Shown: positions 1 to 9,521 of the stretch, piece after piece
How the letters are laid out: every line of letters starts with the position of its first letter
Position numbering within the stretch: position 1 is the stretch's first letter
Origin: Auanema rhodensis
Taxonomy: Eukaryota > Nematoda > Chromadorea > Rhabditida > Rhabditidae
Direction: 5' to 3'
Length of the DNA stretch: 64,000 bases
Assembly (NCBI GenBank): GCA_964057225.1
Contig: OZ059895.1
Coordinates: forward strand, 17,637,688-17,701,687
Translations under genes and position numbers: made by a program
The notes under the pieces: generated by a model
What the model was told of the DNA's origin: nothing
Database searches by the model: none
The model's input: only the letters and a program-made list of their open reading frames with translations

Positions 1-387
1 ATCAGTGGAGCGCGACTTATTAAGTATTGTTTTCTGTTATAATTTCACTAAAAAGTATAATTAACTGAAATAAACTAAGTATTACAAAACTTGAAAATAT
101 GAAATCGACCCTGTAGAACTAGAAAAAGTGACTGAAATTTGAAAATATCATCATATCAACGAGATATGACACCTTGAACATAGCCCCCTTAGTGAACATG
201 TATTGCCTTCTGGTTTATATGATATAACGACTTTTTACTTTATCATATAGTTACCTTTTATATATAAATGTGGTCAATAGCCGAAAGGATAAGATGACAG
301 ACTGGCACTCAAACAGTCCAAGATCGAGTCCCACAGGTTGCTGATCAGAACATAAGGTAAGACAGAACTTATAGAAGCAGAACACAG
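1..387. other. AT-rich flank with a tRNA-like relic at 272-347
   Basis: No gene is visible. A 76-nt stretch on the plus strand (272-347) resembles a decayed tRNA: 5' GGTCA can pair with 3' TGATC, a D-arm-like GCCGAAAGG follows, and GACTG/CAGTC flank a 9-nt loop where the anticodon should be. The T stem does not pair, so I treat it as a relic at most. Confidence 0.3.
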
Positions 388-1333
388 GTACCAGGACCCC
401 CGAGGACCAGGAGCAGAAGGACCAGGAGCAGGAGGACCAGGACCAGGACCCCCGAGGACCAGGAGCAGGAGGACCAGGACCAGGACCCCCGACGACCAGG
501 AGCAGGAGGACCAGGACCAGGACCCCCGAGGACCAGGAGCAGGAGGACCAGGACCAGGACCCCCGAGGACCAGGAGCAGGAGGACCAGGACCAGGAACAG
601 AAGGACCAGGACCAGGACCCCCGAGGACCAGGACCCCCGAGGACCAGGAGCAGGAGGACCAGGAGCAGGAGGACCAGGACCAGGACCCCCGAGGACCAGG
701 ACCCCCGAGGACCAGGAGCAGGAGGACCAGGACCACCGAGGACCAGGACCAGGACCACCGAGGACCAGGACCAGGACCACCGAGGACCAGGACCAGGACC
801 ACCGAGGACCAGGACCAGGACCCCCGAGGACCAGGAGCAGGAGGACCAGGAGCAGGAGGACCAGGAGCAGGAGGACCAGGACCAGGACCACCGAGGACCA
901 GGACCAGGAACCCCGAGGACCAGGAGCAGGAGGACCAGGAGCAGGAGGACCAGGAGCAGGAGGACCAGGACCAGGACCACCGAGGACCAGGACCAGGAAC
1001 CCCGAGGACCAGGACCAGGACCACCGAGGACCAGGACCAGGAACCCCGAGGACCAGGACCAGGACCACCGAGGACCAGGACCAGGAACCCCGAGGACCAG
1101 GACCAGGAACCCCGAGGACCAGTACCAGGAACCCCGAGGACCAGGACCAGGAACCCCGAGGACCAGGACCAGGAACCCCGAGGACCAGGACCCCCGAGGA
1201 CCAGGACCCCCGAGGACCAGGACCCCCGAGGACCAGGACCCCCGAGCACCAGGACCCCCGAGCACCAGGACCCCCGAGCACCAGGACCAGGAGGACCAGG
1301 ACCAGGAGGACCAGGACCAGGAGGACCAGGACC
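388..1333. repeat. Minisatellite of AGGACC / AGGAGC hexamers
   Basis: The sequence is built from degenerate AGGACC and AGGAGC hexamers broken by CCCCCG or CCACCG, giving repeat units of roughly 18-30 bp. Three minus-strand frames stay open for about 300-360 codons only because the repeat lacks stops; the translations are monotonous G/P/S/W/V/L. I see no splice sites or conserved domain and regard it as non-coding. Confidence 0.9.
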
Positions 1334-1805
1334 TCAGTACTTTTCAATGTTCAAATAAATTTTTTGATGAGGAGAACCTCTGAGGACCAGGGGGACCTTC
1401 CATCCCATGACCCCTGGAGCAGTTGGAGGTGGCGGACCTCGAATCCAAGAGTTCAACTAATTTTTTTTATTTGTGAACTGGCTAGTTGAGGTGAAACGGG
1501 ATGGAAATAAATAAATTAGGAAATTCTTGATGAACCTACTCATACTTGCTGAGAAGACTTTGTTTTATTTTTTTTAAAATTGAAAGTAACTGAAAAAAGA
1601 ATAAAATTATTAAAAATAATGTTCAAAATGAAGAAATGCAACCGTGGATAAGAGTTCGAAAAATAACAAATTGACGTGAGTAGAAAGTACACGAGAATTA
1701 TGCTGATCAGTCAACATACAGTTCACGCGTCAAGTTTGCACACGTGTTTCAAAGAATAAGAAAATCAGACTTAAAGCTTTATCGGGGTGGAAAGCAAAAG
1801 AATTC
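1334..1805. other. AT-rich spacer, nothing recognised
   Basis: No open frame, RNA gene or clear repeat was seen between the minisatellite and the first tRNA-Ala. Confidence 0.5.
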
Positions 1806-1877
1806 TGGAGATATGGGGAATTGAACCCCAGCCCTCTCCCATGCTAAGGGAGCGCTCTACCACTGAGCTATATCCCC
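1806..1877 (-). tRNA. tRNA-Ala (anticodon AGC)
   Basis: A complete 72-nt cloverleaf with discriminator A. The acceptor pair GGGGATA/TATCTCC includes the G3:U70 wobble that marks alanine tRNAs. The anticodon stem CTCCC/GGGAG closes loop TTAGCAT (anticodon AGC), and T stem TGGGG/CCCCA is perfect. It lies inverted relative to the copies at 2811, 3264 and 8719 but shares their upstream flank, including the snoRNA-like segment. Confidence 0.96.
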
Positions 1878-2015
1878 ACATTTCAATTAATTTCTCTTTT
1901 CCCGGAGAAAACTGATTTCTTCAAATTTCTTATTATCATTTCCTATCTTGTAAGGTCCGTTTGTTTTTGAACCACTTAATAACCCAGAAAAGTTTTTATT
2001 CGATTAAAGGAAGTT

Positions 2016-2112
2016 GCTGCCTCAGCTATGATAAGCTGACAGGAGTTGCGGTCCCGCAGTATCGCTAGCTCTAACTCACATGGAATCATCTCTGTTCCTC
2101 ATCATTGACAGC
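2016..2112 (-). ncRNA. Candidate box C/D snoRNA (copy 1)
   Basis: This 97-nt segment has a C box ATGATGA near the 5' end and a D box CTGA near the 3' end. They are bracketed by a terminal stem GCTGTC/GGCAGC (six pairs, one wobble), the arrangement of box C/D snoRNAs that guide 2'-O-methylation. An internal TGCGG-GA-CCGCA hairpin is present. It lies upstream of tRNA-Ala on the same strand, within the duplicated segment. I did not identify a guided target. Conservation through the segment could simply reflect recent duplication, so the call rests on boxes plus stem. Confidence 0.42.
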
Positions 2113-2248
2113 TTTGCAAATCAGAATTATCCTGACTGAAGACAATGATTTAACATCTTTTCAGTTTAGATATTTTATTTGAAACGTACCTTGTATGAGT
2201 TTAACTAAAAAAATGAAAAACATCAAATAGTCAAAAGTTAAAAAGTTC

Positions 2249-2319
2249 TGGAGATATGGGGAATTGAACCCCAGCCCTCTTCCATGCTAAGGGAGCGCTC
2301 TACCACTGAGCTATATCCC
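2249..2319 (-). pseudogene. tRNA-Ala (AGC) pseudogene
   Basis: A tRNA-Ala copy that lost one G of the 5' acceptor strand (GGGATA instead of GGGGATA). It also has a C29-A41 mismatch in the anticodon stem (CTCCC against GGAAG). The loop still reads AGC. Unlike the other copies it has no snoRNA-like flank upstream. Confidence 0.75.
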
Positions 2320-2586
2320 ACATTTTCCCTAGGATGTTGAACGAAAAAAAAAAGTTTACTTTTTTTTGCTCTACTAACAGTTTTTTATTGATTATTTTAA
2401 GATTTTTAAAAATAGGTCTATGGTTTTACAAAAAGTTCACATCTTTCAAGATATTTCAACTGATATTGTAATTCTATACTTCACTATGCTCTGATTCGAA
2501 AAAAGGAATGAAACTCATACAAAATACGTTTTTCTTCCAATATGAACAAGAAATAAAAGTTTAGAGTTTGTCTTCAGTCAGGATAA

Positions 2587-2670
2587 TTCTGATTTGCAAA
2601 GCTGTCAATGATGAGGAACAGAGATGATTCCATGTGAGTTAGAGCTAGCGATACTGCGGGACCGCAACTT
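2587..2670 (+). pseudogene. Truncated snoRNA-like copy lacking box D
   Basis: This keeps the 5' stem half, the ATGATGA C box and the central hairpin. The sequence then jumps to the downstream flank, deleting the stretch that contains CTGA and the 3' stem half. The adjacent tRNA-Ala at 2811 is intact. Confidence 0.45.
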
Positions 2671-2810
2671 CCTTTAATTGAATAAGAACTTTTCTGGGTT
2701 ATTAAGTGTTTCCAAAATAAACGGACCTTTCAAGATAGGTTATAATAAAAAGAAATTTGAAGAAATCAGTATTCTTAGGGGCAAGAGAATCTGAAAATCT
2801 GTTATCATGT

Positions 2811-2882
2811 GGGGATATAGCTCAGTGGTAGAGCGCTCCCTTAGCATGGGAGAGGGCTGGGGTTCAATTCCCCATATCTCCA
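2811..2882 (+). tRNA. tRNA-Ala (anticodon AGC)
   Basis: Intact 72-nt tRNA with the same body as the copy at 1806 but on the opposite strand. G3:U70 and all stems are preserved, and a T run just downstream suits Pol III termination. Confidence 0.96.
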
Positions 2883-3018
2883 GAATTTTTTTACTTTTGA
2901 CGATATGATGTATTTCATTTTTCAAGTTAAACCCATACAAGGTACGTTTCAAAGAAAATATGTAAACTGAAAAGATGTTAAATCATTGTCTTCAGTCAGG
3001 ATAATTCTGATTTGCAAA

Positions 3019-3115
3019 GCTGTCAATGATGAGGAACAGAGATGATTCCATGTGAGTTAGAGCTAGCGATACTGCGGGACCGCAACTCCTGTCAGCATAT
3101 CATAGCTGAGGCAGC
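3019..3115 (+). ncRNA. Candidate box C/D snoRNA (copy 2)
   Basis: The second intact version: C box ATGATGA, D box CTGA and terminal stem GCTGTC/GGCAGC, differing from copy 1 by one base (CAGCATATC versus CAGCTTATC) ahead of the D box. It sits about 150 bp upstream of a tRNA-Ala copy. Its target is unknown. Confidence 0.42.
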
Positions 3116-3263
3116 AACTTCCTTTAATCGAATAAAAACTTTTCTGGGTTATTAAGTGTTTCAAAAACAAACGGACCTTACAAGATAGGAAATGATAATA
3201 AGAAATTTGAAGAAATCAGTATTCTCCGGAAGGAGAAATCTAAAGAGAATTCAATTGACATGC

Positions 3264-3335
3264 GGGGATATAGCTCAGTGGTAGAGCGCTCCCTTAGCAT
3301 GGGAGAGGGCTGGGGTTCAATTCATCATATCTCCA
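3264..3335 (+). tRNA. tRNA-Ala (AGC), T arm damaged
   Basis: The acceptor, D and anticodon arms match the intact copies. The T-stem 3' strand reads CATCA instead of CCCCA, giving one wobble and one G-A mismatch. The tRNA may be poorly functional or a young pseudogene. Confidence 0.6.
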
Positions 3336-3594
3336 AAAATTCTTTTGGCACTTATCGGTCTTATGCCTCCTCTCCCATTTCTTTTAATTTGGGGAGCTTG
3401 TGTCAATTTTAAATAAATTTTAAAAGTTTTTTACGTAAACAGTTCTTCGAATGTTTGTAACATAACTTTTGAAAAACTTTACAATTATCTTCTTATATTG
3501 AAAATAGATTTATTTTTCTAATGTAAATATTTTTTTAACTATTAAAGACAAATCATTAAAGTTTTATCTGTACACTTATCTAAAGATTCTAGTT
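3336..3594. other. AT-rich spacer, nothing recognised
   Basis: A low-complexity AT-rich stretch without features, between the last tRNA-Ala of the left cluster and the direct repeats. Confidence 0.5.
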
Positions 3595-3919
3595 GATGGG
3601 CTCGACATAAACCGAATTTCCAGAAAATGCAAAAGTCGCATCCAAATTACACTCGGAAAATCAGATTCTACACATCTCATTACCCAACCTCAGATTATAA
3701 TTATTTAATAATAAATGTTGATCTTTGAGAAAAATGAACAATCACCGGATACACAGTGACTACAGCCTGTACATTTTTGTGAACAAATCTTGTGGATGGG
3801 TTCGAAACAAACCGATTTTCCGGAAAAGGCAAAAGTTCCATCCAAATTTCACTCGGAAATTCAGATTCTACACCTCTGATGATGGGCTCGACATAAACCG
3901 ATTTTCCGGAAAAAGTCGA
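3595..3919. repeat. Diverged direct repeats before the GA array
   Basis: A segment of about 84 bp beginning GATGGG (3595-3678) recurs at 3795-3878, and a third partial copy starts at 3881 and runs into the GA-rich array. All contain AAACCGA-TTTCC and CTCGGAAA. They appear to be the outer edge of the fold-back structure on its left side. I did not find a matching inverted copy beyond the right array. Confidence 0.6.
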
Positions 3920-5214
3920 AAAGCCGAGGTAGAATCAGGAAGAGCCAAGGAAGAGCCGAAGAGTCGAAGAATAACCAGGAAGAGCCGAGGAAGAATCAGG
4001 AGGAGCCAAGCAGGAGCCGAAGAGTCGAAGAAGAATCAGGAAGAGCCGAGGAAGAATCAGGAGGAGCCGAGAAAGAACCAGGAGAAGCCGAAAAGTCGAA
4101 GAAGAATCAGGAGGAGCCGAGGAAGAACCAGGAGGAGCCAAGCAGGAGCCGAAGAATCGAGGAGGTGTCGAGGAGGAACCGAGGAAGAGCCAAGGAGAAG
4201 CCGAGTAGGAGTCGAGGAGAAGCCGAGGAAGAACGAGGAAAAGCCGAAAAGTCGAAGAAGAATCAGGAGGAGCCGAGGAAGAACCAGGAGGAGCCAAGCA
4301 GGAGCCGAAGAGTCGAAGAAGAATCAGGAAGAGCCGAGGAAGAATCAGGAGGAGCCGAGAAAGAACCAGGAGAAGCCGAAAAGTTGAAGAAGAATCAGGA
4401 GGAGCCGAGGAACAATCAGGAGAAGCCGAGGAAGAACCAGGAGGAGCCGAGGAAGAACCAGGAGGAGTCGAGGAGGTGTCGAGGAGAAACCGAGGAAGAG
4501 CCAAGGAGAAGCCGAAAAGTCGAAGAAGAATCAGGAGGAGCCGAGGAAGAACCAGGAGGAGCCAAGCAGGAGCCGAAGAGTCGAAGAAGAATCAGGAAGA
4601 GCCGAGGACGAACCAGGAGGTATCGAGGAGGTGTTGAGGAGGAACCGAGGAAGAACGAGGAGGATCGAAGAGTAGAGGAAAAACCAGAAAGAGCCGAGGA
4701 GAAGCCAGAAGAAGCCAAGGAGGAGCCGAAGAGTCGAAGAAGAATCAGGAAGAGCCGAGGACGAACCAGGAGTCGAGGAGGTATCGAGGAGGTGTCGAGG
4801 AGGAGCCGAGGAGAAGCCGAAAAGGAGCCGAGAAAGAACAAGGAGGATCGAAGAGTAGAGGAAAAGCCAAGGAGAAGGGAAGTAGGAGTCGAGGAAGAGC
4901 CAAGGAGAAGCCGAGGAAGAGCTGAAGAGTCAAGGAAGAACCAGGAGGAGCCGAAGAAGAATCAGGAGGAGCCGAGGAGAAGCCGAGGAAAAGCTGAAAA
5001 GTCGAGGTAGAACCAGTAGGAGCCGAGGAAGAGCTGAAGAGTCGAGGAAGAACCAGGAGGAGCCGAGGTGGAGCCGAAGAAGAATCAGGAGGAGCCGAGG
5101 AGAAGCCGAGGAAAAGCTGAAAAGTCGAGGTAGAACCAGTAGGAACCGAGGAAGAGCTGAAGAGTCGAGGAAGAACCAGGAGGAGTCGAGGAGGTTTCGA
5201 GGAGGAGCCGAAAA
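3920..5214. repeat. GA-rich tandem array (left outer arm)
   Basis: A degenerate tandem repeat of about 21 bp based on GAGGAGCCGAGGAAGAACCA. Plus-strand frames are open and read R/S/E/K-rich, with the reverse strand S/L/P/F-rich, as expected of a stop-poor repeat. It is the reverse-complement counterpart of the CT-rich array at 7085-8290, so the two form outer arms of one large inverted structure. I do not call a gene here. Confidence 0.85.
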
Positions 5215-5466
5215 GTGTAGCCTGTCGTCTTGAAAATGCATCGTACTGGATATAAGCAATTTAGAGTTCTGTAAATTTCAAGATTACAATCTTGTTAGAA
5301 TTTTAATTTCATACCATGTAGTCAGAATATCAAAATTCAGAGTCTGAAGAGCCCAGTAACTGTCGACCTCTTCGGATGGCGACAGTCGAAGTAATGACTG
5401 TTAACTATCATAACAGAGGAGTAGTCGAAGAGTCGAGGAACCGAAGAGTCGAAGAGCAGCCGAGAA
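5215..5466. repeat. 252-bp direct duplication at the arm base
   Basis: The segment beginning GTGTAGCCTG at 5215 recurs at 5467, exactly 252 bp away, and the first about 190 bp are near identical. It contains a small hairpin, ACTGTCG/CGACAGT, at 5359-5386. The first copy, not the second, matches the right arm across the array junction, so the duplication happened on the left side after the inverted structure formed. Confidence 0.8.
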
Positions 5467-6140
5467 GTGTAGCCTGTTGTCTTGAAAATGCATCGTACTG
5501 GATATAAGTAATTTAGAGTTCTGTAAATTTCAAGATTACAATCTTGTTAGAATTTTAATTTCATACCATGTAGTCAGAATATCAAAATTCAGAGTCTGAA
5601 GAGCCCAGTAACTGTCGACCTCTTCGGATGGCGACAGTCGAAGTAATGATTGTCAACTGAAAAAAATTTGCTTATATACCCCTATGACGGACAGACCACG
5701 TCAACCACGTTTACGTAAAATTTCAAAAATTCAAAAAACAAAAAGCGGCTGTATACGATTTGAAAATTACAGGAAATGAATGAAAATAGTGTAAAAGAAA
5801 TGTTTTAATTTATATTTTAATGTAATTAATATTATATTTTTAATATTATTATTAATATTTTATATTGTTTATAATTATAAAATATTTTTATATAATAAAT
5901 ATTACTAACTAAATGTTTGTTTTTTTAATTTAATTTAAGTTGGTTATTAGTAATAAACATTTAAATAATTTGAAACATGAATATTATGATAATTAATTAT
6001 AATTTCTTGATACAATCAATATAGACAAAAATTTATTCTTATTTCACTAGAGTTTGACATTATTTAAATTTGCACAGGAAATCAAATAAGGAAGAACCAA
6101 AAAAGAATAAAGATAATAATTATTAACAAATGACTAAAAC
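5467..6140 (+). repeat. Left arm of a 674-bp inverted repeat
   Basis: Each base n pairs with base 12551-n on the right (5481 with 7070, 5651 with 6900, 6140 with 6411), so no insertion or deletion separates the arms over 674 bp; only single mismatches were noticed. Long near-perfect arms flanked by tandem subrepeats resemble fold-back transposons (Drosophila FB, nematode Tc4-like). I see no transposase. Confidence 0.85.
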
Positions 6141-6410
6141 AGTTCAAATTCTCGCGGGAGGCCAAGTATTTATTGATACACCTATTATACTAATTTTATT
6201 ATATATTATATATGTATATTGTTTTTTTTTCTTGCTTTAATATTATTCAAATAAATAAAAATATATTTCTAAACTTTTCTGCTTTACAACAAGGAAAACA
6301 AAATATTTCGTTGGAAATATTATATGATGTACATCATATCACATCTTGACTGTATAGGTAATTATAATAAAAATATAGAATACTTTTTTGGAGGAATAGG
6401 TTTTGTTTTT
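6141..6410. other. Unpaired loop of the inverted repeat
   Basis: A 270-bp AT-rich spacer between the arms. It contains no open frame over 60 codons and no recognisable RNA gene. Confidence 0.7.
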
Positions 6411-7084
6411 GTTTTAGTCATTTGTTAATAATTATTATCTTTATTCTTTTTTGGTTCTTCCTTATTTGATTTCCTGTGCAAATTTAAATAATGTCAAACT
6501 CTAGTGAAATAAGAATAAATTTTTGTCTATATTGATTGTATCAAGAAATTATAATTAATTATCATAATATTCATGTTTCAAATTATTTAAATGTTTATTA
6601 CTAATAACCAACTTAAATTAAATTAAAAAAACAAACATTTAGTTAGTAATATTTATTATATAAAAATATTTTATAATTATAAACAATATAAAATATTAAT
6701 AATAATATTAAAAATATAATATTAATTACATTAAAATATAAATTAAAACATTTCTTTTACACTATTTTCATTCATTTCCTGTAATTTTCAAATCGTATAC
6801 AGCCGCTTTTTGTTTTTTGAATTTTTGAAATTTTACGTAAACGTGGTTGACGTGGTCTGTCCGTCATAGGGGTATATAAGCAAATTTTTTTCAGTTGACA
6901 ATCATTACTTCGACTGTCGCCATCCGAAGAGGTCGACAGTTACTGGGCTCTTCAGACTCTGAATTTTGATATTCTGACTACATGGTATGAAATTAAAATT
7001 CTAACAAGATTGTAATCTTGAAATTTACAGAACTCTAAATTACTTATATCCAGTACGATGCATTTTCAAGACGACAGGCTACAC
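6411..7084 (-). repeat. Right arm of the 674-bp inverted repeat
   Basis: The reverse complement of 5467-6140 in register throughout. Its hairpin (6913-6940) mirrors the one at 5611-5638. It passes directly into the CT-rich array, just as the left GA array passes into 5215. Confidence 0.85.
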
Positions 7085-8290
7085 TTTTCGGCTCCTCCTC
7101 GACACCTCCTCGACTCCTCCTGGTTCTTCCTCGACTCTTCAGCTCTTCCTCGGCTCCTACTGGTTCTTCCTCGACTTTTCAGCTTTTCCTCGGCTTCTCC
7201 TGGTTCTTTCTCGACTCTTCGGCTTCTCCTCGGCTCCTCCTGATTCTTCTTCGGCTCCACCTCGGCTCCTCCTGGTTCTTCCTCGACTCTTCAGCTCTTA
7301 CTCGACTCTTCAGCTCTTCCTCGGCTCCTACTGGTTCTTCCTCGACTTTTCGGCTTCTCCTCGGCTCCTCCTGGTTCTGCTTCGGCTCTTCCTCGGCTCC
7401 TACTGGTTCTTCCTCGACTTTTCGGCTCTTCCTCGGCTCCTCCTCGACACCTCCTCGATACCTCCTCGACTCCTCCTGGTTCGTCCTCGGCTCTTCCGCT
7501 CCTCCTCGGCTCCATCTGGCTTTTCTTCTACTCTTCGATCCTCCTCGTTCTTCCTCGGCTTCTCCTCGACTCCTACTCGTCTTCTCCTTGGCTCTTTCTC
7601 GGCTCCTCCTCGACTCCTCCAGGTTCTTCCTTGGCTCCTCCTGATCCTCCTCGGCTCTTCCTCGGCTTCTCCTCGACTCCTACTCGTCTTCTCCTTGGCT
7701 CTTTCTCGGCTCCTCCTCGACTCCTCCAGGTTCTTCCTCGGCTCCTCCTGATTCTTCTTCGACTCTTCGGATCCTCCTCGGCTCTTCCTCGGCTTCTCCT
7801 CAACTCCTACTCGTCCTCTCCTTGGCTCTTTCTCGGCTCCTCCTCGACTCCTCCAGGTTCTTCCTCGGCTCTTCCTGATTCTTCCTCGACTCTTCGGCTC
7901 CTCCTGATTCTTTCTCGACTTTTCGGCTCCTCCTGGTTCTTCTTCTTTAGCTCTTCCTCGGCTCCTACTGGTTCTTCTTCGGCTCCTACTAGTTCTTCCT
8001 GGTTCTTCCTCGGCTTCTCCTCGGCTCCTCCTGGTTCTGCTTCGGCTCCTACTAGTTCTTCCTGGTTCTTCCTCGGCTTTTCCTCGGCTCCTCCTTGGCT
8101 CCTCCTGATTCTTCATCGACTTTTCGGCTCCTCCTCGGCTCTTTCTCGACTCTTCGGCTACTCCTCGGCTCCTCCTTGGCTCCTACTGGTTCTTTCTCGG
8201 CTTCTACTGGTTCTTCCTCGGCTCCTCCTGGTTCTTTCTCGACTCTTCGGTTCCTCCTCGGCTGCTCCTGGTTCTTCCTCGACCCTTAAG
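7085..8290. repeat. CT-rich tandem array (right outer arm)
   Basis: The inverted counterpart of the GA-rich array: units such as GGCTCCTCCTGGTTCTTCCTC in about 21-bp steps. Block order differs from the left array, suggesting independent expansion and contraction after inversion. Long open frames on both strands reflect composition. Confidence 0.85.
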
Positions 8291-8718
8291 TTTTTTTAAA
8301 CTCTTCATTGGTTCCTCTTCGATTCGTCGGTCCCTTCATGACTCGACGGTTTTTTTTTGGCTCTGCGGTTCTTTCTTGGTTCTTCCTCGGCTTTTGGTTC
8401 TCCCTCGATTCTTCCTCTGTTCTAATTAAAATTTTATCTTATTTTTCCTCGGTTTTCAGTGTCTTCAGTAAAAATAATTATGATTTGCAATGCTGACGAG
8501 GAACAGAGATGATTCCATGTGAGTTAGAGCTAGCGATACTGCGGGACCGCAACTATCATAGTTGAGGTAGCAAGCAACTACTTTAAGTAAAAAGTATTTT
8601 GGGTTATTAAGGGTTTTCAAAACAAACGGACCATTCAAGATAAGAGGTGATAATAAGATAACTGAAGGAATCAGTATTCTCCGGAAGGAGAAATCTGAAG
8701 AGAAATTAATTGACATGT
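8291..8718. other. Degraded tRNA-Ala flank with decayed snoRNA-like element
   Basis: The segment seen upstream of tRNA-Ala elsewhere recurs from about 8465. Here the C box region is shortened to CTGACGA and the D box reads TTGA, so the snoRNA-like element is broken. It keeps the TGCGG-GA-CCGCA hairpin. The downstream tRNA remains intact. Confidence 0.5.
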
Positions 8719-8790
8719 GGGGATATAGCTCAGTGGTAGAGCGCTCCCTTAGCATGGGAGAGGGCTGGGGTTCAATTCCCCATATCTCCA
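8719..8790 (+). tRNA. tRNA-Ala (anticodon AGC)
   Basis: An intact copy on the far side of the fold-back structure, same body as at 2811, followed by a long T run. It has the same orientation as 2811 and 3264, so the flanking tRNA segments are not part of the inverted symmetry. Confidence 0.96.
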
Positions 8791-9521
8791 GAAATTTTTT
8801 TCTTTTCTTTATATATTCTTGTTTTGGTTTTTTTGCGTTGAAATTAAAGTGGAAAGAACTTGATATTTTCTATTTATAACAAGTTTTTACATTATGGATA
8901 TGTAGAGAGTAGTTGTTTTTAATATTTTACTGATTAAGTGAATAATAACATGAAACAATAAATCTGAGAGAGAATAAAGAAAATTGATGCAACAAATATA
9001 AAGAGAAATGAAATATTAAAGTAGAATAACCACATAGAACCACAGATGGACAGGGATAAACAGGGAGAAGTGACTGAGAATAAATAAATTCACACGTAAG
9101 TATTTTCCTTCTTCTAATTGAACAATGAAAAAAAAATAAATATAACATGTAATGAATTAAGGAGATGTTTTGTTTTGGAAAAAAAATAATACTTGTAATC
9201 GAATGACTTTCAGATGCTGAAAACGGAACTGATCATCGTTGCTGATAACAATCGTTGAATGAAAATGACAATATGATGATGATAATGAGAAAGTAGTTTA
9301 GGTTTTTACATATAAAGCAATTATTCTTTGTAAGACTAAGTAGATGCTGGAAGTAATGTGGACGAACAATTCTCGTACAACTATACAGCCGAAATCATTT
9401 TGATTAGCATATTGAGGAATGCTCATTCTAAGCATGCTTCATTCAATAATCTGAGTAATTTAGAACATAATGAATAGCTGGGTAATTGATTAATAAGTTT
9501 CTTGATTCATAGGAGAGAACT
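8791..9521. other. Intergenic, includes 3' flank of the zinc-finger gene
   Basis: An AT-rich stretch with no supported gene. It would contain the 3' UTR of the minus-strand zinc-finger gene; no unambiguous poly(A) site was picked. Confidence 0.5.

Noticed and set aside
251-1347. Three overlapping 300-360-codon minus-strand frames
   Set aside because: They exist only because the AGGACC minisatellite lacks stops; composition is monotonous and no splice or domain signal supports coding.
1806-3335. tRNA-Ala-derived SINE
   Set aside because: The tRNA sits at the 3' end of the duplicated segment and is intact, unlike the 5' tRNA head and tail structure of SINEs.
3725-8299. Long R/S/E/K-rich and S/L/P/F-rich frames
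   Set aside because: Both strands of the GA/CT arrays are open in several frames; no start context, domain or exon structure.
8563-8570. Possible let-7 complementary site on the minus strand downstream of the zinc-finger gene
   Set aside because: The GAGGTAG match lies in the duplicated tRNA-Ala flank about 950 nt past the stop; a 7-base match there is not meaningful.
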